A DNA stretch of 64,000 nt from an uncultured Eubacteriales bacterium (lineage in GTDB: Bacteria > Bacillota > Clostridia > Oscillospirales > CAG-272). Within the stretch, counting starts at the first letter, position 1, and each line of letters opens with the position of its first letter. A model generated the notes under the pieces. That model worked only from the letters and a program-made list of their open reading frames with translations, was not told the DNA's origin and searched no databases. Both the position numbers and the translations under genes were made by a program. Positions 1 to 8,905 of the stretch are shown here, piece after piece. Where the stretch lies: positions 1 to 64,000 of the forward strand of contig CAKSDP010000002.1 in the NCBI GenBank assembly GCA_934446065.1. The letters run 5' to 3'.

Positions 1-7
1 TGACGAA

Positions 8-1414
8 ATGAACAAAATTACAGTTTCCGATGCAACTCTCCGGCTCAGATCCGACAAATCATCGTCGGGCGGCGGATATTCCTACGGCTTTAAGTCCGTA
101 GTCGAAACCGCGAAGCTTCTTGACCGTGCCGGTGTTGACGTGATCGAAATGGGTCGCCTGCGCGACAACAAGGCTGATATTCTTATCCTTAAGACCGTGG
201 CGGCGGCAGTTAAGAATGCAACGATCTCCGTGGCAGCTGACAGCGATACGGAATCAATTCAGAAAATTTGGGATACGCTCCGTCTTGCGAAGAAGAAAAA
301 GATATGCGTTACTCTACCCGTTTCCGCGGTGCAGATGGAATATATGTATCAAAAAAAGCCGGACGCGATGATCGATAAGATAAACGAGCTTGTCGGTGCA
401 GCTTCTGCGGTTTGTGATGACGTGGAGTTTTCCGCAGTTGATGCTACAAGAAGCGATCCTGCATTTCTCGCACGTGCGCTTGGCGCGGCGGTCAGCGCAG
501 GAGCATCGTCCGTGACTCTTTGCGACAGTGCGGGAGTAATGCTCCCGTGGGAGTTCGCGGAGCTGATAGAGTCTGTGCGTCCCTCTGTTGGAGATGCTGC
601 CGTCGGTGCCGAGTGCTCTGACAGCATGGGCATGGCGATTGCGTGCGCAATGGAGGCGATACGCGGCGGATGTACGGTTATAAAGACCTCTGCGTCGGGC
701 GAGGGACTTCCCTCTCTGAAGGATATTTCATATGCCATTTCGGGACGCTCCGACACACTCGGTGCCGAGATATCGGTCAGCACGACTTCCCTGCGTCAGA
801 TCTCCGCGAATATCGCGTCTATATGGAATGAAGGACGCGGACGCGAGCGCTTTGAATCCAGCGAGGAGACGACGATCCTCCTTGACGTCAGATCGGATAT
901 TGCAGCAGTGAGGGCGGCAGCCGAATCAATCGGATATGACCTCTCCGACGCCGATCTCGCGGGAGTGTATGAGCTGTTCTCAACCGTCGCTTCCAAAAAG
1001 AAGGTCGGCAAGCGTGAGCTTGAGGCGATAATCGCGAGCGCTGCAATGCAGGTGCCTCAGACATACGCGCTTGAGTCATACGTGATAAACAGCGGCAACA
1101 TTATTACATCGACCGCAAATATAGTGCTGAAAAAGGGAGAGCGCACTGTTTCGGGCGTCTCAGTGGGCGACGGTCCGATCGACGCTGCATTTCATGCAAT
1201 TGAACAGGTCATCGGTCATCACTATGAGCTTGACGATTTCCAGATCGAGTCGGTAACGGAAGGACGCGAGGCTGTCGGCGATGCGCTCGTGAAACTCCGC
1301 TCACAGGGTAAGCTCTATTCCGGGAGAGGAATTTCGACCGACATAGTCGGCGCGAGTATCGCGGCATATGTGTCGGCTCTGAACAAGATCGTTTACGAAG
1401 AACATCAGGACTGA
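8..1414 (+). CDS. Degenerate 2-isopropylmalate synthase-like protein (probable pseudoenzyme)
   Basis: The 468-residue protein aligns end to end with type-1 2-isopropylmalate synthase: an HMGL-type TIM barrel (about 1-270), a shortened linker, and a LeuA dimer/allosteric domain (about 350-465, with GDGPIDAAFHAIE and STDIVGASIAAYVSAL). The catalytic signature is damaged. The usual DTTLRDGEQ reads DATLRLRSD (8-16), so Arg12 is kept but the metal Asp is Leu13. The usual HCHND reads ECSDS, so both metal His are lost (Glu202, Ser204). The NGxGERxGN loop is SASGEGLPS and the SGIH motif of the linker is absent. By homology, divalent-metal-dependent condensation should be impossible. It is the first visible gene of a branched-chain oxoacid operon, 21 bp before the next gene. 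A regulatory or leucine-sensing role is inference; an unknown metal-independent activity is the alternative. Confidence 0.85.
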   Translation: MNKITVSDATLRLRSDKSSSGGGYSYGFKSVVETAKLLDRAGVDVIEMGRLRDNKADILILKTVAAAVKNATISVAADSDTESIQKIWDTLRLAKKKKICVTLPVSAVQMEYMYQKKPDAMIDKINELVGAASAVCDDVEFSAVDATRSDPAFLARALGAAVSAGASSVTLCDSAGVMLPWEFAELIESVRPSVGDAAVGAECSDSMGMAIACAMEAIRGGCTVIKTSASGEGLPSLKDISYAISGRSDTLGAEISVSTTSLRQISANIASIWNEGRGRERFESSEETTILLDVRSDIAAVRAAAESIGYDLSDADLAGVYELFSTVASKKKVGKRELEAIIASAAMQVPQTYALESYVINSGNIITSTANIVLKKGERTVSGVSVGDGPIDAAFHAIEQVIGHHYELDDFQIESVTEGREAVGDALVKLRSQGKLYSGRGISTDIVGASIAAYVSALNKIVYEEHQD

Positions 1415-1435
1415 TCGCCGAGGGGGTAAGATATT

Positions 1436-3946
1436 ATGAAAATTGCAATTTCCACCTGCGGATGGGGCGGCATCTCCTTTGAGAATTTCATTGGAGAGGC
1501 GATAGACCAAAGCTTTGAAGGAATTGAAATAGACCGAGCCGGCGGTGTTTACGGAAGAGCCGGCGAGGCGCTTGCCGCATCGCGGATCGGGCAGACCTCC
1601 GCAACGCTCGGCTCAAGAGATATTGCGGTATCGGTTATCGGTGCAGACTGCGACATTTCATCGTCGGAGAACGTTGATGCCGACACCGACGCGATACTGT
1701 CTGCGATTGATATAGCGAAGAAGTCGGGATGCCAATATGTTAGACTTACGGCAGAGGGCGGATGCGATCCCGACGCTGTCCGCGAGAGCGTGATCGACCA
1801 CATCGGACGCGTGCTTGACACAGCCGTCAGCGCAGGTGTTACGCTTCTTGTGGAGAGTACGGGCGTTTTTGCGGATACGTCGTATCTGCGCGACACGCTG
1901 AATGTATTTGCAAATGACAGTCTTGCGGTGCTGTGGTCTCCGAAGGACACGATCATTGCGGGCGAGAGCGCGGAGACCACTGTTCATAATCTCGGTGCGT
2001 ACATCGAGTATGTTCATGTGTGCGATTTCACACGTGAAGACGATGCCGTTGTTCCTGCGCTTGTCGGAGAGGGCGAGCTGCCGTTCGGCGAGATCATGGA
2101 CGCACTGCGCTCCGTCAGCTATGACGGGTACCTTGCCGCAGTGTGTGATCCTGCGGATTTCGGTGAGCTTGGCGAGGCTGAGATCATATTCCCGCAGTAC
2201 GCCAACTTCATGCGCAGCATAATGCCGCAGAAAAAGAAGGATTCCGGATTTTTCGAGAACCGCAGTCACACCGGAAAATATATTTGGCGTCACGACGAGC
2301 TGATCGACAAAACGTTCTCCGAAGTTCTCGATACAATGGCGGACACATTCCCCGATCAGCGAGCGATCCGCTATACCACACTTGACTACACCCGCACATA
2401 TTCCGAGTTCCGGGATGATGTTGACACGTTCGCTCGTTCGCTGATCGCGCTCGGCGTAAAGACAGGTGATCACGTCGCTGTCTGGGCGACAAATGTGCCG
2501 CAGTGGTACATTGCGTTCTGGGCGACGACAAAGATCGGTGCGGTACTTGTTACCGTAAATACCGACTACAAGATCCATGAGGCGGAGTACCTCTTGAAGC
2601 AGTCTGACACCCATACGCTTATCATGGTCAAGGGAAACAGGGATTCCGACTATTCCGCGATCATAGAGGAGCTGTGCCCCGAGCTGAAGGGCGCTGTTCC
2701 CGGAAAGCCTCTGCACTGCCGCCGTTTCCCGTTTCTGCGCAATATCATTACGATCGGTTTCAAGCTGAAGGGTGCGCTCCCGTGGGAGAGTGCCGTGGAT
2801 ATGGCGGTTCGCGTTCCGCTCGAGGAGGTTTACAGACGTGCTTCCGCCGTAGATATTGACTTTGTCTGCAATATGCAGTATACTTCAGGTACGACCGGTT
2901 TTCCGAAGGGCGTTATGCTCACCCACCGCAGCGTTGTCAACGACGGTAAGTGCATCGGCGACCGTATGGATCTTTCCACGGCTGATCGCATGATGATACA
3001 GGTGCCTATGTTCCACTGCTTCGGAATGGTTCTTGCCATGACCGCGGCTATGACCCACGGAGCGACGATCATGCCGCTGCCGTACTTCTCGCCGAAATCT
3101 TCTCTTGCCTGCATAAATCAGGAGAAGATCACCTGCTTCCACGGCGTTCCTACAATGTACATTGCGATGCTCAGACACGAGGATTTCGCAAAAACCGATT
3201 TCTCACACATTCGCACGGGAATTATGGCAGGCTCGAACTGCCCTGCCGAGCTGATGCGCGAGGCTGCCGAGAAGATGGGTATGCGCGAGATCACGAGCGT
3301 TTACGGACAGACGGAGGCATCACCCGGATGTACTATGGGACGCTACGAGGATACGCTCGATGTGCGCGTCGGGACGGTCGGTCCGGCACTGCCGGGCGTC
3401 GAGTGCCGGATAGTTGATCCCGAAACGGGCGCTGTTCTGCCGGACGGCGAGACGGGCGAATTTGTCGCACGCGGCTACAACGTTATGAAGGGCTACTACA
3501 AGATGCCGTCGGCTACTGCGGCTGCGATCGACGCGGACGGATGGCTTCACACGGGCGATCTTGCCTGCCGCACCCCCGAGGGGAATTACAAAATTACCGG
3601 ACGGCTGAAGGATATGATCATCCGCGGCGGCGAGAACATATATCCGCGCGAGATTGAGGAGTTCCTCTTCACGTCGCCGAAGGTCAAGGACGTTCAGGTC
3701 ATCGGTGTTCCCGATGAGCGCTACGGCGAAGAGATCATGGCTTCAATAATCCTCAAGGACGGCGAGACGATGACTGAAGATGAGGTGAAGGATTTCGTTC
3801 GTGCGAACATGGCTCGCCACAAGGTTCCGAGATATGTTGAATTTGTGGACTCTTTCCCGATGAACGGTGCGAAGAAGATCCTCAAATACAAGATGCGCGA
3901 GGCGGCGATCGAGAAATACGGTCTTACCGACCCGAAAAAGAAATAA
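1436..3946 (+). CDS. Fusion of a xylose-isomerase-like TIM barrel with an AMP-dependent acyl-CoA synthetase
   Basis: The protein has 836 residues. Residues 1 to about 260 form a sugar phosphate isomerase/epimerase (AP endonuclease 2 type) barrel, with remnants of metal motifs (VESTG, HVCDF, VGEGELPFGEI). Residues about 280-836 form a complete adenylate-forming acyl-CoA ligase: YTSGTTGFPKG (ATP loop), YGQTEASP, the TGDL and GRLKDMIIRGGENIYP hinge region, and a C-terminal NGAKKILKYK lysine. The ligase half should make acyl-CoA, AMP and PPi from a carboxylic acid; substrate is not readable, but medium, branched or aryl acids fit the operon. The barrel lacks some expected metal residues, for example VCDPADF where a Glu is usual. 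A fused barrel on an acyl-CoA ligase is unusual. The start has GAGGGGG upstream. Confidence 0.85.
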   Translation: MKIAISTCGWGGISFENFIGEAIDQSFEGIEIDRAGGVYGRAGEALAASRIGQTSATLGSRDIAVSVIGADCDISSSENVDADTDAILSAIDIAKKSGCQYVRLTAEGGCDPDAVRESVIDHIGRVLDTAVSAGVTLLVESTGVFADTSYLRDTLNVFANDSLAVLWSPKDTIIAGESAETTVHNLGAYIEYVHVCDFTREDDAVVPALVGEGELPFGEIMDALRSVSYDGYLAAVCDPADFGELGEAEIIFPQYANFMRSIMPQKKKDSGFFENRSHTGKYIWRHDELIDKTFSEVLDTMADTFPDQRAIRYTTLDYTRTYSEFRDDVDTFARSLIALGVKTGDHVAVWATNVPQWYIAFWATTKIGAVLVTVNTDYKIHEAEYLLKQSDTHTLIMVKGNRDSDYSAIIEELCPELKGAVPGKPLHCRRFPFLRNIITIGFKLKGALPWESAVDMAVRVPLEEVYRRASAVDIDFVCNMQYTSGTTGFPKGVMLTHRSVVNDGKCIGDRMDLSTADRMMIQVPMFHCFGMVLAMTAAMTHGATIMPLPYFSPKSSLACINQEKITCFHGVPTMYIAMLRHEDFAKTDFSHIRTGIMAGSNCPAELMREAAEKMGMREITSVYGQTEASPGCTMGRYEDTLDVRVGTVGPALPGVECRIVDPETGAVLPDGETGEFVARGYNVMKGYYKMPSATAAAIDADGWLHTGDLACRTPEGNYKITGRLKDMIIRGGENIYPREIEEFLFTSPKVKDVQVIGVPDERYGEEIMASIILKDGETMTEDEVKDFVRANMARHKVPRYVEFVDSFPMNGAKKILKYKMREAAIEKYGLTDPKKK

Positions 3947-3978
3947 TATTTGAATATAAATATAAAGGAGACAAAGCT

Positions 3979-5043
3979 ATGCTTAACATCAAAGTGACGA
4001 AAACGACCGCTCCGAAGGCAAAACCCGACGAGAACAACCTCGGCTTCGGTAAGATCTTTACCGATCATATGTTTGTTATGGATTACACCGAGGGAGAGGG
4101 CTGGCATGACGCGAGGATCGTGCCGTACAGCAGAATATCACTTGATCCCTCCGCTATGGTGTTCCACTACGGTCAGGAAATGTTTGAGGGCATGAAGGCA
4201 TACTACGGTGTTGACGGAAAGATCAGACTTTTCCGTCCCGATATGAACGCGAAGCGTGCCAATAACTCCAACCGCCGCCTATGTATTCCCGAGGTGCCGG
4301 AGGAGGATTTTGTGCAGGCGGTAAGCGAGATCGTTCGTGTCGATGCCGATTGGGTTCCGAAAGCCGAAGGCACTTCCCTTTATATTCGCCCGTTTATTAT
4401 CGCGACTGATGAGTTCCTCGGCGTTGCTCCGTCGAAGCACTATCTGTTTATAATCATTCTTTCGCCGAGCGGAGCTTACTATGAGAGCGGACTTGCTCCC
4501 GTCGGCATCTGGATCGAGGACGACTATGTCCGTGCGGTGCGCGGCGGTATCGGATTTGCAAAGACCGGCGGAAACTATGCGGCAAGCCTTGCTGCACAGG
4601 AAAAAGCGCACGTTGACGGATATTCTCAGGTGCTGTGGCTTGACGGAGTTGAGCGCAAGTATATCGAGGAAGTCGGCGCAATGAACATCTTCTTCAAGAT
4701 CGACGGCGTAATTACGACTCCTATGCTCAACGGCAGCATTCTTCCGGGAATTACCCGCGATTCTGTGCTGAATATTTGCCGTCATTGGGGAATGCCGGTT
4801 GAGGAAAGACGTATTTCCGTTGACGAGCTTCTTGATGCTCAGGCATCCGGAAAGCTTGAGGAAGTATTCGGCACCGGTACCGCTGCGGTCATTTCTCCTG
4901 TCGGCAAGCTGCGCTACAAGGACAACGTTATGACTATCGTTGACGGCGGCATCGGCGAGGTGAGCCAAAAGCTTTACGACACCGTTACCGGTATTCAGTG
5001 GGGCAAGCTTCCCGATGAGCTTTCGTGGACAGTTGTACTGTAA
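3979..5043 (+). CDS. ilvE: Branched-chain amino acid aminotransferase (BCAT2 type)
   Basis: This is a fold-type IV PLP transaminase interconverting Val, Ile or Leu with their 2-oxoacids using 2-oxoglutarate/glutamate. The 354 residues match the usual length of the eukaryotic-like class. The PLP lysine is Lys195 in FAKTGGNYAASLA, followed by QVLWLDGVERKYIEEVGAMN, which is diagnostic for BCAT. AAAGGAG precedes the ATG. The stop TAA overlaps the ATG of the following ATPase gene, so the two are translationally coupled. With the oxidoreductase downstream it supplies or consumes 2-oxoacids; direction cannot be told from sequence. Confidence 0.93.
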   Translation: MLNIKVTKTTAPKAKPDENNLGFGKIFTDHMFVMDYTEGEGWHDARIVPYSRISLDPSAMVFHYGQEMFEGMKAYYGVDGKIRLFRPDMNAKRANNSNRRLCIPEVPEEDFVQAVSEIVRVDADWVPKAEGTSLYIRPFIIATDEFLGVAPSKHYLFIIILSPSGAYYESGLAPVGIWIEDDYVRAVRGGIGFAKTGGNYAASLAAQEKAHVDGYSQVLWLDGVERKYIEEVGAMNIFFKIDGVITTPMLNGSILPGITRDSVLNICRHWGMPVEERRISVDELLDAQASGKLEEVFGTGTAAVISPVGKLRYKDNVMTIVDGGIGEVSQKLYDTVTGIQWGKLPDELSWTVVL

Positions 5044-5711
5044 TGGCACGGCGAATAACGGTTTTTGCCGGACACTACGGGTCGGGAAAAACGAATATTG
5101 CAGTAAACTTTGCTCTGCGGCTGCGCGATGAGCATGAGCGTGTGGCGATAGCGGATCTTGACATTGTTAATCCGTATTTCCGGACGAAGGACAGCGCGCC
5201 TGTCCTCACCGAGCGCGGCGTCAGGCTGATCGTCTCCGATTTTGCGGGGACGAACCTTGATGCACCCGCCTTCCCTCCCGCTGCATATTCGATCGTGGAT
5301 GACGAGAAGCTGTATTCGGTGATCGACGTCGGCGGCGACGATCGCGGAGCATTGGCACTCGGCCGCTTCGCCGAGCCGCTGAAGCATTGCGGATACGATA
5401 TGTTTTTCGTTGCAAATCCGTACAGACCGCTTACACGCGATCCCGATTCAGCTTTTGAATATATGCGCGAGATCGAGGATGCTGCGTCACTCCCTTTCAC
5501 GGGGATCGCCGCAAATCCGAATCTCGGCGAGCTGACCGAGAGGAATCATATCGACGGAGCGGCGGATTATATGAAACGCTTGTCCGAGATATCCGGACTG
5601 CCTATCGTGTTTACTGCGGTAAGAGAGGATCTGTCGGACAGTGTGCACGTCGCGAATGCGTTTCCGATAAAAATATACGTGGCACAGAGCTTTAACAGCA
5701 TGGTCAACTGA
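5043..5711 (+). CDS. MinD/CobQ-like P-loop ATPase of a 2-oxoacid oxidoreductase operon
   Basis: Counted from the ATG that overlaps the ilvE stop, the protein has 222 residues; an in-frame ATG 18 bp upstream lies inside ilvE and is less likely. It has a Walker A (GHYGSGKT) near the N-terminus and a SIMIBI-type Walker A' aspartate context (IADLDIVNPYF), so it belongs with the MinD/ParA/CobQ ATPases. It lacks the deviant KGG Walker A lysine of true MinD. No membrane segment or Fe-S motif is visible. Its place between ilvE and the VOR subunits suggests assembly, activation or regulation of the complex, but that is inference only. Confidence 0.75.
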   Translation: MARRITVFAGHYGSGKTNIAVNFALRLRDEHERVAIADLDIVNPYFRTKDSAPVLTERGVRLIVSDFAGTNLDAPAFPPAAYSIVDDEKLYSVIDVGGDDRGALALGRFAEPLKHCGYDMFFVANPYRPLTRDPDSAFEYMREIEDAASLPFTGIAANPNLGELTERNHIDGAADYMKRLSEISGLPIVFTAVREDLSDSVHVANAFPIKIYVAQSFNSMVN

Positions 5712-5741
5712 TGACCTACTACATAAAGAGAGGTTTGGAAA

Positions 5742-5948
5742 ATGGCAAGAGCAATTTTTGACAAAGAAAAATGTAAGGGCTGCGGCCTTTGCGTTGACGC
5801 CTGTCCCAAGAATCTTGTCGAGCAATGTCTTGATGAGATAAATTCAAAGGGATATCATCCTGCCGACATCACAGATGAGTCGAAATGTATCGGGTGCGCG
5901 TTCTGCGCGACGATGTGTCCCGACTGTGCAATCGTAGTCGAGAAATAA
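5742..5948 (+). CDS. 2-oxoacid:ferredoxin oxidoreductase delta subunit (2x[4Fe-4S] ferredoxin)
   Basis: A 68-residue ferredoxin-like protein with two complete 4Fe-4S motifs, CKGCGLCVDACP and CIGCAFCATMCP. In VOR/KOR enzymes this subunit moves electrons between the thiamine pyrophosphate site and external ferredoxin. AGAGAGG lies just upstream of the ATG. It directly precedes the alpha subunit, the common D-A-B-C order of four-subunit enzymes of this family. Confidence 0.93.
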   Translation: MARAIFDKEKCKGCGLCVDACPKNLVEQCLDEINSKGYHPADITDESKCIGCAFCATMCPDCAIVVEK

Positions 5949-5964
5949 AGAGGGAGGGATTATC

Positions 5965-7032
5965 ATGTCGGAAAAGGTACTTATGAAGGGTAACGAGGCT
6001 TTGGCTGAGGCAGCAATACTTTGCGGATGTCACCACTATTTCGGTTACCCGATCACGCCTCAGACTGAGGTGGCAGCATATATGGCAAGAAAAATGCCGA
6101 AGATCGGCGGCGTGTTTCTGCAAGCGGAGAGCGAGATCGCTGCGATCAACATGGTCATCGGTGTCTCCTCTGCCGGAACGCGAGTTATGACGTCCAGCTC
6201 AAGCCCCGGAATCGCACTGAAAAGCGAGGGACTGTCTTACCTTGCCGGATGTGATCTGCCGGCGCTTGTTGTAAACGTCCAGCGCGGCGGTCCCGGTCTC
6301 GGCGGAATTCAGCCGTCTCAGTCCGATTATTTCCTTGCCACCCGCGCGGGCGGTCACGGCGATTTTCACATGATCGTTTTTGCTCCCGATTCCGTTCAGG
6401 AGATGGTCGATCTGACTGTCAAGGGCTTTGATCTTGCGGACAAATACCGCATGACATCAATGATCCTCGCCGACGGCACTATGGGTCAGATGATGGAGCC
6501 TGCGAGCCTTGATATAGGTGAGGTCAAGAAATACGACAAGCCGTGGGCGGTCACCGGTACTAAGATGGAGCGCACGCACAACGTTGTAAACTCCCTGTGG
6601 CTGAAGCCTGAGGATCTTGAGGCGGAGAACTTCAAGAGATTCGAGCGGTACAAGACCATTGAGGAGACGGAGACTCTGTATGAGGAGTACATGATAGACG
6701 ACGCGGAGATCTGCATCGTTGCATTCGGCGTAGCTGCCCGCGTCTCCAAGAATGCGATAGCGGCTGCACGTGCCGAGGGTATCCGCGCCGGGATGATACG
6801 TCCGATAACTCTCTGGCCGTTCCCGAAAAAGCCGATACGCGCTGCCGCAGACCGCGTGAAGTCATTCATTTCTGTCGAACTGTCGATGGGTCAGATGATC
6901 GAGGATGTTCGTCTGTCGTCGGAGTGCAGACGTCCGGTTTATCTGTGCAACCGCGTCGGCGGTATGATCCCGTCTGTCGAGGATATTCTCGCATCCCTCA
7001 GAGAGGCTGACAAGAACGGAGGTATGGACTAA
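5965..7032 (+). CDS. vorB: 2-oxoacid:ferredoxin oxidoreductase alpha subunit (VorB type)
   Basis: This 355-residue protein opens with LMKGNEALAEAAILCGC and the FGYPITPQTE loop typical of the pyrimidine-binding half of ketoisovalerate/2-oxoglutarate ferredoxin oxidoreductases; domain II follows from about residue 240. Together with the beta, gamma and delta subunits it should oxidatively decarboxylate 2-oxoacids to acyl-CoA, CO2 and reduced ferredoxin, or run in reverse. The neighbouring ilvE favours branched-chain substrates, but 2-oxoglutarate or arylpyruvates are not excluded. GAGGGAGGG precedes the start. The stop overlaps the ATG of the beta gene (TAATG). Confidence 0.9.
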   Translation: MSEKVLMKGNEALAEAAILCGCHHYFGYPITPQTEVAAYMARKMPKIGGVFLQAESEIAAINMVIGVSSAGTRVMTSSSSPGIALKSEGLSYLAGCDLPALVVNVQRGGPGLGGIQPSQSDYFLATRAGGHGDFHMIVFAPDSVQEMVDLTVKGFDLADKYRMTSMILADGTMGQMMEPASLDIGEVKKYDKPWAVTGTKMERTHNVVNSLWLKPEDLEAENFKRFERYKTIEETETLYEEYMIDDAEICIVAFGVAARVSKNAIAAARAEGIRAGMIRPITLWPFPKKPIRAAADRVKSFISVELSMGQMIEDVRLSSECRRPVYLCNRVGGMIPSVEDILASLREADKNGGMD

Positions 7033-7787
7033 TGGCAACTGTATTTGAAAGACCGCATTCCCTTGCTGACGTAACGCTGAGCTACTGCCCCGGATGTACG
7101 CACGGCATTATTCACCGTCTTGTAGCCGAGGCGATCGACGAGCTTGGGATCGAGGGCAGAACTGTCGGCATTGCGCCTGTCGGATGCTCCGTTATGGCTT
7201 ATAATTTCTTTAATTTTGATATGGTTCAGGCGGCTCACGGACGCGCTCCCGCCGTTGCGACCGGTGTAAAGCGTGCGCTCCCCGACAATATCGTATTTAC
7301 ATATCAGGGCGACGGCGACCTTGCGGCGATCGGTACTGCCGAGACCGTACATTCCGCCGCACGCGGCGAGAATATCACGGTGATCTTCGTGAACAACGCG
7401 ATCTACGGAATGACCGGCGGTCAGATGGCGCCGACGACTATTCCCGGACAGGTCACTCAAACATCGCCTTACGGACGTGACACCGATACTGTCGGTTATC
7501 CGGTAAAGGTTTGCGAAATGCTTGCGACCGTTGACGGCGCAAGCTATGTTGAGCGGGTCGCAGTCAACAATGTAAAGAACGTGAGAAATGCGAAAAAAGC
7601 GATCCTGAAAGCGTTCAAAAATCAGGTCGAGGGCAAAGGATTTTCGTTTGTCGAGGTTATCTCGACCTGCCCGACCAACTGGGGCAAATCTCCGGTAGAT
7701 GCGCTGAAGTGGGTGGACGAAAAGATGATCCCGTACTATCCGCTCGGCGTGTACAAGGACAAATACGCAGAGGAGGCGGCGAAATAA
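7032..7787 (+). CDS. vorA: 2-oxoacid:ferredoxin oxidoreductase beta subunit (TPP-binding)
   Basis: This 251-residue subunit carries the thiamine pyrophosphate site. YCPGCTHGIIHRL at residues about 17-29 is the CxGC-H start of the beta subunit, and GDGDLAAIGTAETVHSA followed by NNAIYGMTGGQMAPTT is the TPP/Mg2+ motif. It lies between alpha and gamma with one-base overlaps on both sides, consistent with stoichiometric translation. The subunit letter differs between naming systems. Confidence 0.92.
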   Translation: MATVFERPHSLADVTLSYCPGCTHGIIHRLVAEAIDELGIEGRTVGIAPVGCSVMAYNFFNFDMVQAAHGRAPAVATGVKRALPDNIVFTYQGDGDLAAIGTAETVHSAARGENITVIFVNNAIYGMTGGQMAPTTIPGQVTQTSPYGRDTDTVGYPVKVCEMLATVDGASYVERVAVNNVKNVRNAKKAILKAFKNQVEGKGFSFVEVISTCPTNWGKSPVDALKWVDEKMIPYYPLGVYKDKYAEEAAK

Positions 7788-8323
7788 TGAAAACGACAAA
7801 GATCTTGTTTGCCGGATTCGGTGGTCAGGGCATCCTTTTCTCCGGCAAATTCCTTGCGTATTACGGACTTCTTTCCGACAGTCAGGTGTGCTGGCTTCCC
7901 TCCTACGGCCCCGAGATGCGCGGCGGCACGGCAAGCTGCAGTGTTATTCTGAGCGATACGCCGGTCGGTTCCCCTATTATCGACAATCCCGACATACTTG
8001 TTGCGATGAATCTTCCCTCTCTCGACCGCTACGAGGACAAGGTAGTGCCGGGCGGCAAAATATTCCTTGATTCTTCCCTGATCGAGCGCGAGGTCGTTCG
8101 TGACGATGTTGAGGTGTTCCGTATTCCTGCGACGAAGATGGCGTCCGACATGAATATGGGCGGTCTTGCAAATATGATAATGGTCGGACACCTAATTGCT
8201 CACACCGGGATCATGCCGGAGGATATGATTCCGAAGGCGATGGCAAAGGTAGTTCCTGCCAAAAAGGCAAATATGCTTGACGTAAATCTTGCGGCAGTTG
8301 ACGCAGGAATGAAATATAACTGA
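7787..8323 (+). CDS. vorC: 2-oxoacid:ferredoxin oxidoreductase gamma subunit
   Basis: From the ATG that overlaps the beta stop the protein has 178 residues. It starts with [20 protein letters not shown], the hallmark GxGGQG of the gamma domain, and continues with [19 protein letters not shown], the conserved PEMRGG motif. A longer reading starting at 7709 would overlap the beta gene by 79 bp and has no RBS. It completes a four-subunit VOR/KOR-type enzyme. Confidence 0.92.
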   Translation: MKTTKILFAGFGGQGILFSGKFLAYYGLLSDSQVCWLPSYGPEMRGGTASCSVILSDTPVGSPIIDNPDILVAMNLPSLDRYEDKVVPGGKIFLDSSLIEREVVRDDVEVFRIPATKMASDMNMGGLANMIMVGHLIAHTGIMPEDMIPKAMAKVVPAKKANMLDVNLAAVDAGMKYN

Positions 8324-8340
8324 AAGACAGGAGGACACAC

Positions 8341-8892
8341 ATGAATAAGCAACTTCAGGAGATCGGAATGCGGCTTGCGGCGCTCCGCGATATTTGCGAG
8401 GTGCCGGTTGAGGACATGGCATCAAAGCTCGGTGTTACCGTTGACGAATACACTGCGTATGAGCGCGGCGAGCTTGATTTTTCGTTCAGCTTTCTCTATA
8501 ATGCGGCGCAGATACTCGGCGTCGATGTGCTCGATCTGATGAGCGGCGATTCACCGAAGCTTTCGGTATGTACCGTCGTAAAGAAAGGCTGCGGATACTC
8601 TATCAACCGCAACAAGGCATACGATTATGAGCATCTGGCGTTTACGTTCCGCAACAAGAAGGCTGAGCCGTTCAGAGTAAAGGTCGCTCCGACCGATAAG
8701 GCGCCTGTCCTCCATGCTCACGAGGGACAGGAGATGAACTACCTCCTTTCCGGAAAGCTCAGATTCTATATTGACGATATTTCGTATGAGCTTGACCCCG
8801 GTGACTGTGTCTACTTCGATGCAAGTCACCCGCACGCCGAAAAAGCGATCAGCGACGGCGAAGCGGAATTTATTGCAGTTGTAGTAAAATGA
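8341..8892 (+). CDS. XRE-family transcriptional regulator with C-terminal cupin
   Basis: The 183-residue protein has an N-terminal helix-turn-helix of the XRE/Cro type (about 7-65, VEDMASKLGVTVDEYTAYERG) and a C-terminal single-domain cupin (about 110-180, with HAHEGQEMNYLLSGKLRFYI and a DPGDCVYFDASHPH second motif). Such proteins sense a small molecule in the cupin pocket and bind DNA. Located between the oxidoreductase genes and an acyl-CoA ligase in the same operon, it probably regulates this operon (inference). The ligand is unknown; acyl-CoA, free acid or 2-oxoacid are candidates. AGGAGGA precedes the ATG. Confidence 0.88.
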   Translation: MNKQLQEIGMRLAALRDICEVPVEDMASKLGVTVDEYTAYERGELDFSFSFLYNAAQILGVDVLDLMSGDSPKLSVCTVVKKGCGYSINRNKAYDYEHLAFTFRNKKAEPFRVKVAPTDKAPVLHAHEGQEMNYLLSGKLRFYIDDISYELDPGDCVYFDASHPHAEKAISDGEAEFIAVVVK

Positions 8893-8905
8893 GCGGAGGT
8901 ATACC

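Noticed and set aside
1658..2716. Long minus-strand frame opposite the fusion gene
   Set aside because: Antisense shadow; composition has no protein-family signature.
5742..8323. Assignment of the oxidoreductase as pyruvate- or indolepyruvate-specific
   Set aside because: Subunit number and alpha-subunit start fit VOR/KOR, not the single-chain PFOR or the two-subunit IOR; exact substrate stays open.
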